A program made the position numbers and the translations under genes. This document shows, one piece after another, positions 24,696 through 33,965 of a stretch of DNA of 61,530 nt. The DNA comes from Defluviicoccus sp. (GTDB taxonomy: Bacteria > Pseudomonadota > Alphaproteobacteria > MPNO01), in the NCBI GenBank assembly GCA_028820505.1, contig JAPPIT010000214.1, forward strand, positions 1 to 61,530. The letters are read 5' to 3'. The notes under the pieces were generated by a model. That model worked only from the letters and a program-made list of their open reading frames with translations. It was not told where the DNA came from and ran no database searches. Position 1 is the first letter of the stretch, and every line of letters starts with the position of its first letter.

Positions 24696-26495
24696 ATGAC
24701 CGAGGCGGCGGCGGACCCTGCCTATCTCGATGTCGCGCGGTCGGTCACCGGCCGGCGCTGGTACTCCCGAACGGCCGACGACCGGCACGCGCTCGCCATC
24801 GCGGAGGCGAACGGGCTGCCGGAGATCGTCGGGCGCGTGCTGGCGGGGCGGGGCGTTGCGATCGACGAGGTGGACGATTTCCTGAACCCCACCCTGCGGG
24901 CGGCGCTTCCCGACCCTTCCTCGCTGCGCGACATGGACCGCGCGTGCGAACGCATCGTGCGCGCGGTCAACGGCGGGGAACGGATCGGGGTCTTCGCCGA
25001 TTACGATGTCGACGGAGCCGCCTCGGCGGCATTGCTGGTCCGCTTCTTCGCCGCCATCGGACACGATCTCGCGGTCTACGTCCCCGACCGGATGTCGGAA
25101 GGGTACGGACCCAATATCGGCGGGCTCCGCGCGCTTCGGGCGGATGGCGTCTCCGTCGTGATCGCGGTCGATTGCGGGACGACGGCCCACGAGCCGCTCG
25201 CCGAGGCCGCCGCGCTGGGACTCGATGTGGTCGTGCTGGACCACCATGTCGCCGAGGCGGGCCTCCCGGAGGCGGTCGCGGTGGTCAACCCGAATCGAAT
25301 GGATGAAGAGAACGATTGCCGCCAGCTCGCGGCCGTCGGGGTCACGTTCCTCTTCGCGGTCGCGGTCAACCGGGCGCTCAGGGACGCGTGGTGGTACGGC
25401 GAGGGGCATGCCGAACCCGACCTCATGGCCTGGCTGGATCTGGTCGCTCTCGGGACGATCTGCGACGTGGTGCCGCTGACCGGCGTCAACCGCGCGCTGG
25501 TCGCCCAGGGGCTGAAAATCATGGCGCGCCGCAACAACCCGGGGATCGCCGCTCTCGCCGATGTGGCGGGGCTGGACGAACGACCGGGCGCCTACCACGC
25601 CGGGTTCGTGCTCGGTCCCCGGGTCAACGCCGGCGGGCGGGTCGGCGAATCGGGGCTGGGCGCGCGGCTGCTCTCCATCGACGACCCGAGCGAAATCGCG
25701 GAAATCGCAGCACGGCTCGACCGCTACAACAAGGAACGGCGAGAGATCGAATCCGGGGTGCTCGACCGTGCGATGGAGCTCGCCGAAGCCCGGGACGCGG
25801 GAGCCGACGCCGCAAGGGAACCGGTAATCCTGGTCGCGGAACGAGGCTGGCATCCGGGCGTGATCGGTATCGTGGCCTCGCGGCTGCGCGAGCGCTTCAA
25901 CCGTCCCGCCTGCGTGCTGGCGATCGAAGGCGAGATCGCAAAGGGTTCCGGCCGCTCGATTCCCGGGGCGGCGTTGGGCTCGGCCGTGATCGCGGCCCGC
26001 CAGGCGGGAATTCTGGCCGCCGGCGGCGGTCACGCGATGGCGGCGGGCTTTACGGTGGCGACGGAACGGATCGGGGAGCTCAAGGCCTTCCTCGATGAGC
26101 ATATCGCGCGGCAGCTCGGCCACCGGATTCCCGCAGTCGGTCTGGCTATCGACGGCGTCTTGACGCCAAAAGGAGCCACCGCAAGTATCGTCGGCGCGCT
26201 GGAGTCGGTGGGTCCTTTCGGTGCCGGCAATCCGCGGCCGCGCTTCGCCCTCCCTCGGGTCAAAGTGGCGCGCGCGGACGTGGTCGGCACCGATCATGTC
26301 CGCTGTTTCCTCGTCGGCGCGGAAGGTGGCTCGCGGCTGAAGGGGATCGCGTTTCGCGCCACCGACACCGCGCTGGGCAGAACCTTGCTGGAGACCGCGG
26401 GGGCGCCGCTGCACGTCGCGGGACACCTCAAGGTGGATCGGTGGCAGGGCCGGGATGCGGTGGAGCTGGTGATCGAGGACGCGGCGCGGCCGTGA
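24696..26495 (+). CDS. recJ: Single-stranded-DNA-specific exonuclease RecJ
   Basis: A 599-aa 5'-3' exonuclease of the DHH phosphoesterase family used in recombination and mismatch repair. Motif I is DYDVDG at 102-107, and the DHH motif is at 182-184. The DHHA1 region carries GGGHAMAAGFTV, and the C-terminal OB part is present, so it is full length. The stop overlaps the GTG of the next gene (GTGA). Confidence 0.95.
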   Translation: MTEAAADPAYLDVARSVTGRRWYSRTADDRHALAIAEANGLPEIVGRVLAGRGVAIDEVDDFLNPTLRAALPDPSSLRDMDRACERIVRAVNGGERIGVFADYDVDGAASAALLVRFFAAIGHDLAVYVPDRMSEGYGPNIGGLRALRADGVSVVIAVDCGTTAHEPLAEAAALGLDVVVLDHHVAEAGLPEAVAVVNPNRMDEENDCRQLAAVGVTFLFAVAVNRALRDAWWYGEGHAEPDLMAWLDLVALGTICDVVPLTGVNRALVAQGLKIMARRNNPGIAALADVAGLDERPGAYHAGFVLGPRVNAGGRVGESGLGARLLSIDDPSEIAEIAARLDRYNKERREIESGVLDRAMELAEARDAGADAAREPVILVAERGWHPGVIGIVASRLRERFNRPACVLAIEGEIAKGSGRSIPGAALGSAVIAARQAGILAAGGGHAMAAGFTVATERIGELKAFLDEHIARQLGHRIPAVGLAIDGVLTPKGATASIVGALESVGPFGAGNPRPRFALPRVKVARADVVGTDHVRCFLVGAEGGSRLKGIAFRATDTALGRTLLETAGAPLHVAGHLKVDRWQGRDAVELVIEDAARP

Positions 26496-27241
26496 CGGAA
26501 GAGCCGGGAGGAGTCCCGCGCGGCGCGGATCGAAGCGGGGACCGGAAAGGGCGGAGCGTGTCGACGGCCGACGCATCTCAGGGCCGACGCCGAAACGGTT
26601 GGGTCCGTTTCGTGCGCTGGCTGCGCTACCGCTTCGTGATCCCGGTCCAGCGCAGCCGGCATCCGCCCCAATATACCGCCCGGAGCGTTGCGGTCGGCCT
26701 GTTCTGGGCCATGACGCCAACCGTCGGCATCCAGATGATGTTCGTGCTGGCGCACTGGCTCGCGGTGCGCCGTTTCGCGCCGCGCTGGGACTTCAACGTA
26801 ATCCACGCGATGGCCTGGACGTGGGTCACCAACTTCGCGACCGTGCTGCCGGCCTATTACCTGTTCTATGTGACCGGGCAGGTAATTCTTGGGCGCTGGG
26901 ACGACCTCACCGGCTATGGGGGCTTCGTCGAGCACCGGGATGCCAGCATCGCGGAGGATCCGACGACCGACTATCTGCCTGGCGCGAGCTGGTTCCTGGA
27001 AGCGTTTTACGAAGGCATCGCCATCCTGGCCAGCCTGGGGCTCGCGATGCTGGTGGGCTGCCCCCCTTACGCCGTCGCGGCGGCATGGATCGGCTATGTC
27101 TGGTCGCTCAAGCTGGTGATCGCCCGGCGCCGGCTGATCGCGCGCAAGCGCTACGGCCACGATCCGAAGGATCCGATGCAGACCGGCCGTCCCTATCCGG
27201 AACCCGGGCCGGATGGCGGAGAGAGGCGACGCAGCGGTTGA
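26492..27241 (+). CDS. DUF2062 membrane protein
   Basis: A 249-aa protein with about three hydrophobic segments. The region from ~60 (HPPQYTARSVAVGLFWAMTPTVGIQM) is characteristic of DUF2062. The N-terminal ~35 residues are polar and rich in Gly/Arg, and the C-terminus is polar. The GTG start overlaps the recJ stop by three bases. The biochemical role of DUF2062 is unknown. It ends 34 bases before tRNA-Glu. Confidence 0.85.
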   Translation: MTEEPGGVPRGADRSGDRKGRSVSTADASQGRRRNGWVRFVRWLRYRFVIPVQRSRHPPQYTARSVAVGLFWAMTPTVGIQMMFVLAHWLAVRRFAPRWDFNVIHAMAWTWVTNFATVLPAYYLFYVTGQVILGRWDDLTGYGGFVEHRDASIAEDPTTDYLPGASWFLEAFYEGIAILASLGLAMLVGCPPYAVAAAWIGYVWSLKLVIARRRLIARKRYGHDPKDPMQTGRPYPEPGPDGGERRRSG

Positions 27242-27275
27242 TTTCCGCCGGCCCGGCCGCTACCTATCGCGCCAC

Positions 27276-27351
27276 GACCCCATCGTCTAGAGGCCTAGGA
27301 CATCAGCCTTTCACGCTGAAGACACGGGTTCGACTCCCGTTGGGGTCGCCA
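27276..27351 (+). tRNA. tRNA-Glu (UUC anticodon)
   Basis: A 76-base tRNA with CCA encoded. The acceptor stem GACCCCA pairs perfectly with TGGGGTC (27341-27347), with G as discriminator. The anticodon stem is TCAGC/GCTGA, and the loop CTTTCAC places TTC at 27310-27312. The T-arm is ACGGG-TTCGACT-CCCGT. It ends the housekeeping block. Confidence 0.97.
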
Positions 27352-27373
27352 TAGTTCCGCCCGGTTGCCCGAC

Positions 27374-28945
27374 ATGCCGCAAACCAGCACCGCTGCCGGG
27401 TCCGAATTCTGGACCGACGACACGCTGACCGACCTGCTGGACCGCTGCGTCCGGGATCGCGGGGACCGGCCCGCGATCCTTTCCGCCGGCGAGGTCGTCG
27501 ACTACCGCACGCTCGCCGAGCGGGTCGACGCGCTGGCCGGCGGGCTCGTCGCGCTCGGCATCGGCCGGGGCGACGCGGTCGCCGTTCAGCTCCCCAACCT
27601 GCCGGCCTTCCTCTATGCGATCCTCGCTTGCGCGCGCATCGGAGCGGTGACCAGCACCATCCACATGCCGTACGGGCCGCGCGAGGCCGCCGACGCGATC
27701 CGCCATGCCGATGCGAAGCTGGTATTCGCGGCGGCCGCGGCAGGCGACAGGCAGCCGGCCGCCGAACTCGCAAAGCTGCGGCCGGACCTGCCTTCGCTCG
27801 CGCATGTCGTCGCGGTGGGCGGTCCGGCGCCGGGGGGTGCGCTCGCTTTCGACGATGTCGCGCGTCCGGGCGTTGCGTTGCCCCCGCCCCCGGCGGCCAG
27901 CGACGCTTACGTGATGTTGTTCACATCCGGCACCTCTTCGAGCCCGAAGGCGGTACTGACGGATTACCGCCGGTTTCTCGCCAACGCCCGCCTCAATTGC
28001 AGCGAAAAGCAGATGGGGCCGGGCTCGATCATGATGTCCGCCGCGCCCTTTACCCACCTGTTCGGGCTCTACTCCTTCCACCTCACGCTTTACGGAGGCG
28101 GCGCGACGGCATTGCTGCCGGGGTTCAGCCCGCCGGGCCTGGTGGAGGCGATACGAAGCTTCCGGCCGAGCCACATCTTCGCGGCGCCCGCCCATATCGC
28201 CTCCTGCCTGGAGGCCGGGTTGTTCGACGGCGAAACGCTCGCGCCGGTCCATTATTGCGTCGTCTCAGGTGCCAAGGCCGCGCCCGAATTCTACCGGAGG
28301 GCGCAGGAAGCTCTCGGGAACGGCCGCATTGCCCAGCTCTGGGGCATGACAGAATGCCAGTGCGGCATGTTCACGCGGCCCTACGAGGACATCGAACGGG
28401 CCGCGTGGGGCTGCGGACGCCCGAGCCCGGGGAACGAAGCACGGGTGTGCGGCGCGGACGGCAATCCCTTGCCCGCCGGCGAGGACGGCGAACTCCAGAT
28501 CCGCGGCGCATCCGTGTTCGACGGCTACCACGGGAACGACGAAGCCAACGCGGCCTCGTTTGCCGGCGACGGCTGGTTCCGCACCGGCGACCGCGCGGTG
28601 ATCGACGATACCGGCGCGGTCTCCATCACCGGCCGCGAGAAGGACCTGATCAACCGGGGCGGCGTGAAGATCAACCCGGCCGACGTCGAGGAGGCGATAG
28701 ACCGGCACCCCGACATTGTCCAGTCGGCGATCGTGCCCATGCCGGATCCAGTTCTGGGCGAACGGTCGTGCTGTTTCGCGATTCCCCGCGACGGCGCCGC
28801 GCCCCGACTCGCCGACCTCGTCGCGTGGCTGGAAGGCGAAGGGATCGCCAAGCTCAAATGGCCGGAGCGTCTGATCCTGGTGGACGAGATGCCGCTTACC
28901 CCGACGCGAAAGGTGATCAAGGGGCGCCTCCGGATCCCCGACTGA
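27374..28945 (+). CDS. AMP-dependent acyl-CoA/aryl-CoA ligase
   Basis: A 523-aa ANL-family ligase. The phosphate loop is TSGTSSSPK (184-192). LWGMTECQ, WFRTGD and the catalytic C-terminal lysine K513 (PTRKVIKG) are all present, so it should be active, unlike the degenerate relative at 17829. It would activate a fatty or aromatic acid as a CoA thioester. It starts a plus-strand run with a crotonase, a Rieske oxygenase and a bicupin. A TTG nine bases upstream (27365) is an alternative start. Confidence 0.9.
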   Translation: MPQTSTAAGSEFWTDDTLTDLLDRCVRDRGDRPAILSAGEVVDYRTLAERVDALAGGLVALGIGRGDAVAVQLPNLPAFLYAILACARIGAVTSTIHMPYGPREAADAIRHADAKLVFAAAAAGDRQPAAELAKLRPDLPSLAHVVAVGGPAPGGALAFDDVARPGVALPPPPAASDAYVMLFTSGTSSSPKAVLTDYRRFLANARLNCSEKQMGPGSIMMSAAPFTHLFGLYSFHLTLYGGGATALLPGFSPPGLVEAIRSFRPSHIFAAPAHIASCLEAGLFDGETLAPVHYCVVSGAKAAPEFYRRAQEALGNGRIAQLWGMTECQCGMFTRPYEDIERAAWGCGRPSPGNEARVCGADGNPLPAGEDGELQIRGASVFDGYHGNDEANAASFAGDGWFRTGDRAVIDDTGAVSITGREKDLINRGGVKINPADVEEAIDRHPDIVQSAIVPMPDPVLGERSCCFAIPRDGAAPRLADLVAWLEGEGIAKLKWPERLILVDEMPLTPTRKVIKGRLRIPD

Positions 28946-28960
28946 ACGCGGGAGCGTGCC

Positions 28961-29758
28961 GTGCAGTCTTACGAGACCATCGAGGTGGACATCGATCCGC
29001 GCGGGATCGCGACCGTCGCGCTGAATCGCCCGGACCGCCGGAACGCGATAAACCCGGAAATGATGGACGAGCTGCTCGCCGCCCTGGAGCGCCTCGGCGG
29101 CGACGAAACGGTGCGGGCCATCGTGCTGCGCGGCAACGGCGGGGTGTTCTGCTCCGGCGGCGACCTGAACTGGATGCGCGATACCAGGGGCGCGACGGAA
29201 GACGAGGTGACCCGCGATTCGGCCCGCCTGCAACGGGTCTACATAACGGCCGCGAACTGCCCCAAGACGATCGTCGGCCGGCTGCACGGCGCCGCGATGG
29301 CGGGCGCGCTGGGTCTTGTCGCCTGTTGCGATGTGGCGATCGCGGAAAAGGAAACCCGGTTCTGCCTGTCGGAAGTCCGGATCGGCCTCGCTCCCGGGAT
29401 CATCGCCGGCTTCCTGCTGCCCAGGATCGGCACCGGCTGGTTTCGCTATCTGGCGACCGGAGCGGTCGTCTTCGACGCCGATTTGGCGAGGCGCGCGGGT
29501 CTCATACACGAGGTGGCCGAGGGCAGCGCCGATCTCGACGCCCGCGTGGAGGCGCATTGCCGCCTGGCGCTCGCCGCTTCGCCGGAGGCGATCGCCGGCA
29601 CCAAGGCGTTGGTCGCCGATCTGGGTTATGGGCCGGACCCGTCGCTCCTCGAAACCGGGCTGGGCTGGAACGTGAAGACCCGGATGTCGGATGCCGCGCA
29701 GGAAGGCATCGGCGCCTTCCTGGAACGACGCAAGGCGCGCTGGGTAGTCGACGAATAG
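28961..29758 (+). CDS. Enoyl-CoA hydratase/isomerase (methylglutaconyl-CoA hydratase-like)
   Basis: A 265-aa crotonase. The oxyanion-hole regions CSGGDLNWM and GAAMAGALGL and the SEVRIGLAPGIIAGF segment with the catalytic Glu resemble the methylglutaconyl-CoA hydratase branch. The GTG start has GGGAG at 28949-28953. It is 15 bases downstream of the CoA ligase, so the two probably act on the same acyl chain. The exact substrate is unknown. Confidence 0.9.
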   Translation: MQSYETIEVDIDPRGIATVALNRPDRRNAINPEMMDELLAALERLGGDETVRAIVLRGNGGVFCSGGDLNWMRDTRGATEDEVTRDSARLQRVYITAANCPKTIVGRLHGAAMAGALGLVACCDVAIAEKETRFCLSEVRIGLAPGIIAGFLLPRIGTGWFRYLATGAVVFDADLARRAGLIHEVAEGSADLDARVEAHCRLALAASPEAIAGTKALVADLGYGPDPSLLETGLGWNVKTRMSDAAQEGIGAFLERRKARWVVDE

Positions 29759-29801
29759 CCCCCCCGATGCCACCATGGGCAGGTCGGAGCGGGAGCGTCG
29801 C

Positions 29802-30818
29802 ATGTTCGTCAAGAAAGCCTGGTACGTCGCCGCCACGGTTTCGGAGGTGGGCCGCGAGCCGCTCGCCCGAACGGTGTGCGGCGAGCCCGTCGTCTTCTTC
29901 CGCACCGAGGACGGCACCCCGCGCGCGCTGGTCGACCGCTGCATCCACCGCCGCCTGCCGCTGTCCAAAGGAAAGCTCGAGGGAGACCGGCTGGTTTGCG
30001 GCTATCACGGTTTCACCTACGACGCGGACGGCAGGTGCGTGGCCGTTCCGGGCCAGGACCGGGTACCCCGCCGCGCCGCGGTCCGCGCCTATCCGGTCGT
30101 GGAAAAGTTCGGCTGGATCTGGGTCTGGATGGGGGACCCCGGGAACGCGGACGCCGCGCTCCTTCCGGCGATGCCCGGGCTGGACGAGGACGGTTGGATG
30201 CCGTTCCGGGACCGCCTCCACGTCAAGGCGCACTACCAGCTTCTGGTCGACAACCTGATCGATCTGTCGCACGAGACCTATGTGCACACGTCCAGCATCG
30301 GCAACGATGCCGTCGCGGAAACGCCCATCGAGTCCCGCAGGGAAGGAAACGAGGTGTTCGTCGACCGCGTCATGCGGGACGTCCCTCCGCCGCCGTTCTT
30401 CGCCGCCGCGGCGGGAAACGACGCCAACATCGACCGCTACCAGCTGGTCCATTTCCAGCCGCCCTGCTACGTCCATGTCGAGGTCCGCGCGGTGCCGCCG
30501 GGCGAGAACGATCCGAACGCCGGGGTACGGTTCTTCGTCCTCGACTGCCTGACGCCGGAGACCGAGGCCACGACCAACTATTTCTGGGCAGTGTCCCGGA
30601 ATTTCCGGCTCGCCGACGGCGAGTTCGGCGAATGGTGGCACCGGATCGTCTGCGGGATCTTCGAGGAAGACCGCGCGATCCTCGAAGCCCAGCAGGCCTC
30701 GATAGAGACGGATACCAGCGGGCTGCGCACGGTGGACGTGGGGATCGACGGCGGCACCATCCTCGCCCGCCAGGTGGTCGACGGGCTGCTCGCCGCCGAG
30801 AACGGCGCCGTTCCCTGA
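29802..30818 (+). CDS. Rieske aromatic-ring oxygenase, VanA-like
   Basis: A 338-aa oxygenase component. The Rieske cluster is C47-x-H49 and C66-x2-H69 (CIHRR...CGYHG). The mononuclear iron site is N151, D154, H157 and H162 (DNLIDLSHETYVH). This matches vanillate O-demethylase (VanA) type oxygenases. No ferredoxin reductase gene (vanB type) is nearby, so electrons must come from elsewhere. The ATG at 29802 with GGGAG upstream is preferred over the ATG at 29775. It is followed closely by the bicupin. Confidence 0.9.
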   Translation: MFVKKAWYVAATVSEVGREPLARTVCGEPVVFFRTEDGTPRALVDRCIHRRLPLSKGKLEGDRLVCGYHGFTYDADGRCVAVPGQDRVPRRAAVRAYPVVEKFGWIWVWMGDPGNADAALLPAMPGLDEDGWMPFRDRLHVKAHYQLLVDNLIDLSHETYVHTSSIGNDAVAETPIESRREGNEVFVDRVMRDVPPPPFFAAAAGNDANIDRYQLVHFQPPCYVHVEVRAVPPGENDPNAGVRFFVLDCLTPETEATTNYFWAVSRNFRLADGEFGEWWHRIVCGIFEEDRAILEAQQASIETDTSGLRTVDVGIDGGTILARQVVDGLLAAENGAVP

Positions 30819-30841
30819 TCGACGAGAACCGGGAGAAGAAG

Positions 30842-31861
30842 ATGGACGGAGACCCCGGACGGAAGCCCGGCCCGCATCTCTACAACTACACGCGCGAGGG
30901 GTTCACGGGCACGCGGACCAACGTGTCGCGGGCCGGCTATTCGCCGGCCTACACGCGGATCGAAGGCGAATACGCGCCGCGCCGTTTCGACATCGCCGAC
31001 CTGTTCCCGGCGGAAGGGCGCGCGTTTCCGGTTGCGATCCTCCAGGGCGAGGGGGTCGTTCTGGAGGCGGCGCGATACGCGGCCGCGATGGACTTCGCGA
31101 TGCGCAACGTCGTCGCGGACGAGGTGCACTACATCGTCTCCGGCAACGCGCGCCTCGAAACCGATTTCGGCGCGATCGACGTCGGGCATGGCGATTTCGT
31201 CCTGCTACCCCGCGCGGCTGCCTGGCGCTATGTCGGGATCGAGGAGCCGATCCTGGCGCTGATCGCGGCATGCGAGGGCGCGCTTGCGGTCGAGCCCGAT
31301 CCGCGCGCGGTGCTCAATACGGCGCTCGACGTGGACGGGCCGGTTCCGTTCGGCGACGCGGCGCCGGGCGCCTACGAGGTCGTCGTGCGCCACCGCAGCG
31401 GCACGACATCCTATTTCTACGAATTCGATCCGCTCGGCGGACAGGCCGTGCGCGGCGCGGCGCAGGTTCGTCGCTTCAACATCGAGAGCGCGAAGGGTCT
31501 CGGCGTCGCCTCCGGCGGCATCGCGCCGGGACGGCTGATCGACGACGCGACGGGGCGTTCGCTCTTCTACCATTTGGGTTCGCGGCGCAGCGATCGTCCG
31601 CCGATACACTGCAACGCGGACTACGACGAAGTCATCGTCTATGCCGGCGGGCCGGGTGCCTACGGTGGGATGACCGTTCCCGGGACGGTGGCCTGGACCC
31701 CGAAGGGCATCGCCCATCACGGCGCGGAGGAGGACGTGGCCGAGCCCTACCAGGCGTGGCTGCTGGAAACCCGGGCGGACCTTTCGATGACGGAGGCGGG
31801 CCGTGCCGTCGCGCGGCTGATGGAAACCGGCGAGTACGCGATCCATCCGAGCGACGGCTGA
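30842..31861 (+). CDS. Homogentisate-dioxygenase-like bicupin
   Basis: A 339-aa protein with two cupin-like halves. The first half reads EVHYIVSGNARLETDFGAIDVGHGDFVLLPRAA; the second contains PIHCNADYDEVIVYAGG and the terminal WTPKGIAHHG. The fold and spacing resemble homogentisate 1,2-dioxygenase relatives, and the HCNxDYDE segment suggests a metal site in the second half. It may open a ring made by the Rieske oxygenase 23 bases upstream. This is inferred from position. Confidence 0.8.
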   Translation: MDGDPGRKPGPHLYNYTREGFTGTRTNVSRAGYSPAYTRIEGEYAPRRFDIADLFPAEGRAFPVAILQGEGVVLEAARYAAAMDFAMRNVVADEVHYIVSGNARLETDFGAIDVGHGDFVLLPRAAAWRYVGIEEPILALIAACEGALAVEPDPRAVLNTALDVDGPVPFGDAAPGAYEVVVRHRSGTTSYFYEFDPLGGQAVRGAAQVRRFNIESAKGLGVASGGIAPGRLIDDATGRSLFYHLGSRRSDRPPIHCNADYDEVIVYAGGPGAYGGMTVPGTVAWTPKGIAHHGAEEDVAEPYQAWLLETRADLSMTEAGRAVARLMETGEYAIHPSDG

Positions 31862-31865
31862 GGCG

Positions 31866-32315
31866 TCAGCCGAACAGCGCCGCCGCCTCGTCCTCCAGCA
31901 TCGGGCCCGTGACCGCCATCTTGCGCACGCCGCGCTCGGCGACCTCGTGGCAGCGAAGGTTCATCATCGGCGGCCCGCCCTCGCCTCTGATCTCGACCAG
32001 CCTCGGGTGCGACAGCCCGAACACAATCCGGTCGAGCCCCGACCAGTAGGCGGCGACCGCGCACATCGCGCAGGGCTCGCAGCTCGTATAGAGCGTGTAG
32101 CCGCCGAGCGCGGGACCGAGTCCCCGGCCGGCGGCCCGGATCAGGTTGATCTCGGCATGACCGGTCACGTCGCCGGTCGTGAGCATGTCGTTCTCGGCTT
32201 CGAGAACGATCTCGCCCGCGGCGTTCGCCAGCACCGAGCCGAAGGGCGGATTGCCGTTCACCGCCGCCCGCCGCGCCGCCGCGAAGGCCCGCCTCAACAG
32301 TTCGTCCTCGCCCAT
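31866..32315 (-). CDS. Cytidine/guanine-deaminase-like zinc deaminase
   Basis: A 149-aa nucleoside/nucleobase deaminase. The zinc site is H53-A-E55 and P81-C82-x2-C85 (TSCEPCAMC). The NPPFGSVLANAAGE start of the domain matches the tRNA-adenosine/guanine deaminase group. The ATG at 32315 has GGGGAGA upstream on the minus strand. A longer reading from 32399 would add 28 low-complexity residues. It converges on the bicupin gene with only four bases between. Confidence 0.9.
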   Translation of the reverse strand: MGEDELLRRAFAAARRAAVNGNPPFGSVLANAAGEIVLEAENDMLTTGDVTGHAEINLIRAAGRGLGPALGGYTLYTSCEPCAMCAVAAYWSGLDRIVFGLSHPRLVEIRGEGGPPMMNLRCHEVAERGVRKMAVTGPMLEDEAAALFG

Positions 32316-32415
32316 CGCCTGTCTCCCCCTTGTGGCGGCGGGCGTCGCTTGCGCCCCGCGACCCCGCCGCATCAAACTGTCCGCCGCCGCAACTGTCATC
32401 CCGTGGGAGCCGCAG

Positions 32416-33474
32416 ATGAAATTCGGCCTTTTCTATCTGCCGACCTACCTGCCCGAGACCCGCGACGCCCATACCCATTACCACAACATGGTCGAGCAGG
32501 TCGTCTACGCCGACCGGATCGGCATCGACTACGCATGGATGGTGGAACACCACTTCGTGCGCCATGGCGGCCTGCTGCCGGCGAACTACGCGTTCCTCTC
32601 CTACCTCGCGGGACGGACCGAGCGAATCCGGCTCGGCACCGGCGCGACCATCCTGCCGCTGAACGATCCCGTGCGGGTGGCGGAACAGGCGGCGGCGCTC
32701 GATCAGCTTTCCAAGGGACGGTTCGATTTCGGCGTCGGGCGCGGCTTCATCCGCGACGAGTTCGACGCCTTCGGGGTGCCGATGAAGGAAAGCCGGGAAA
32801 GGGTCGAGGAAGGCGTCGGCCTGATCCGCAAGGCGTGGTCGGAGCCGACGCTCGAATTCGACGGCGGTTTCCGGCCGGCGATGAGCGGGCTGCCGATCCT
32901 GCCGCCGGTGTACCAGAAGCCGCACCCGCCGATCTGGGTCGCCTGCCTGCTGTCGCCGGAGAGCTTCGAATGGACGGCCCGGGAGGGCCACAACCTCCTC
33001 TACGTCGCCTACCACGTCGACCACGACATCGCGGTCGAGCGCATCGGCTGGTACCGCGACGCCCTGCGGAAAGCGGGACGCAGGATCGAGGACCACGAGA
33101 TCTGTTGCGTCTACCACGCCCATTTCCTCGCCGAGGGCGACGACGAAAGACTGGCAGCGGCGGTCCACGGACCGATGAGCGAATATGCCGCCGCGGGGCT
33201 CGAAGCCACCCGCAATCCCGCCGATCCGGTCGCGTACAAGGGCTACGAGCAGCGCGACGCGGGACAGCGCAGGTTTACGTTCGAGTCGTACTTTCCGGGC
33301 CGGGTCCTGATGGGCGGTCCGGAACAGGCGATCGAACGGATCCGGGTGCTGTCGGACATCGGCATCACCCAGATCGGGATGCTGGTCGATTTCGGCTCGC
33401 TGCCCCAGCCCGAGATCATGCGGTCGCTGGAGATCTTCGGCGAGGAAGTCCTGCCGTATGTGAGAGATCTGTAG
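32416..33474 (+). CDS. LLM-class flavin-dependent monooxygenase
   Basis: A 352-aa luciferase-like (bacterial luciferase family) TIM-barrel oxidoreductase. MKFGLFYLPTY, the EHHFVRHGG motif, TGATILPLNDPVRVAEQ and LDQLSKGRFDFGVGRG identify the family. GGGAG lies nine bases before the ATG. It uses FMNH2 or F420 from a separate reductase that is not encoded nearby. It is transcribed divergently from the deaminase. Confidence 0.92.
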   Translation: MKFGLFYLPTYLPETRDAHTHYHNMVEQVVYADRIGIDYAWMVEHHFVRHGGLLPANYAFLSYLAGRTERIRLGTGATILPLNDPVRVAEQAAALDQLSKGRFDFGVGRGFIRDEFDAFGVPMKESRERVEEGVGLIRKAWSEPTLEFDGGFRPAMSGLPILPPVYQKPHPPIWVACLLSPESFEWTAREGHNLLYVAYHVDHDIAVERIGWYRDALRKAGRRIEDHEICCVYHAHFLAEGDDERLAAAVHGPMSEYAAAGLEATRNPADPVAYKGYEQRDAGQRRFTFESYFPGRVLMGGPEQAIERIRVLSDIGITQIGMLVDFGSLPQPEIMRSLEIFGEEVLPYVRDL

Positions 33475-33505
33475 GCGAGGGGCATCCGATCCTTCGATAC
33501 GCCCG

Positions 33506-33952
33506 CTATGCCAGCCCTTTCTTCGCCAGCTCTTCCCTGGCGGAGGGCGTCTTTTCTAACCCATCGAGGCCCATTCCCCGCAGGACCGGCTCGGCCTTGG
33601 TGAACTGGATGTTGTCGTAGGGCACGACCTCGACGCGGTTGCCCCACGGATCGCGGAAATTGAGCCGGGCGCCGATCATCTCGGCGCCGAGCTCCTCCAG
33701 AGCCGCGCGGACCGTGCTGCGGTCGTCGACCACCAGGCCGAAATGGCGCTTCACGTCAGGCGAGCCGCCTTTGTTCACCGTCAACTGGATGAACTGATCG
33801 CCCATGTCGATGAAGGCGTTGGTCTCGCCGCGGCCCCGCAGTTCGAATTCGAACACGGCGCCGTAGAACGCAAGCGCCTCGTCCAGGTCGTCGACTTCAA
33901 GCACGACATGGTTGATGCCCATCACGCGGGCCTTCTTCCGGGTCTCGGCCAT
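33506..33952 (-). CDS. VOC/glyoxalase-family protein
   Basis: A 148-aa vicinal-oxygen-chelate protein with the beta-alpha-beta-beta-beta pairs (GINHVVLEVDDLDEALAFYGAVF and RHFGLVVDDRSTVRAALEELG) and the terminal RDPWGNRVEVVPYD motif. Probable metal ligands are H15, H70 and a C-terminal Glu. Function ranges from isomerase to extradiol cleavage in this family. It follows the SDR gene by 13 bases, so the two form a minus-strand pair. Confidence 0.87.
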   Translation of the reverse strand: MAETRKKARVMGINHVVLEVDDLDEALAFYGAVFEFELRGRGETNAFIDMGDQFIQLTVNKGGSPDVKRHFGLVVDDRSTVRAALEELGAEMIGARLNFRDPWGNRVEVVPYDNIQFTKAEPVLRGMGLDGLEKTPSAREELAKKGLA

Positions 33953-33965
33953 TCCGGCCTCCTTC

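Noticed and set aside
27276..27374. tRNA-Glu as the integration site of a genomic island starting with the catabolic genes
   Set aside because: No integrase is seen and I found no copy of the tRNA 3' end elsewhere in the window. Composition does not change at this point.
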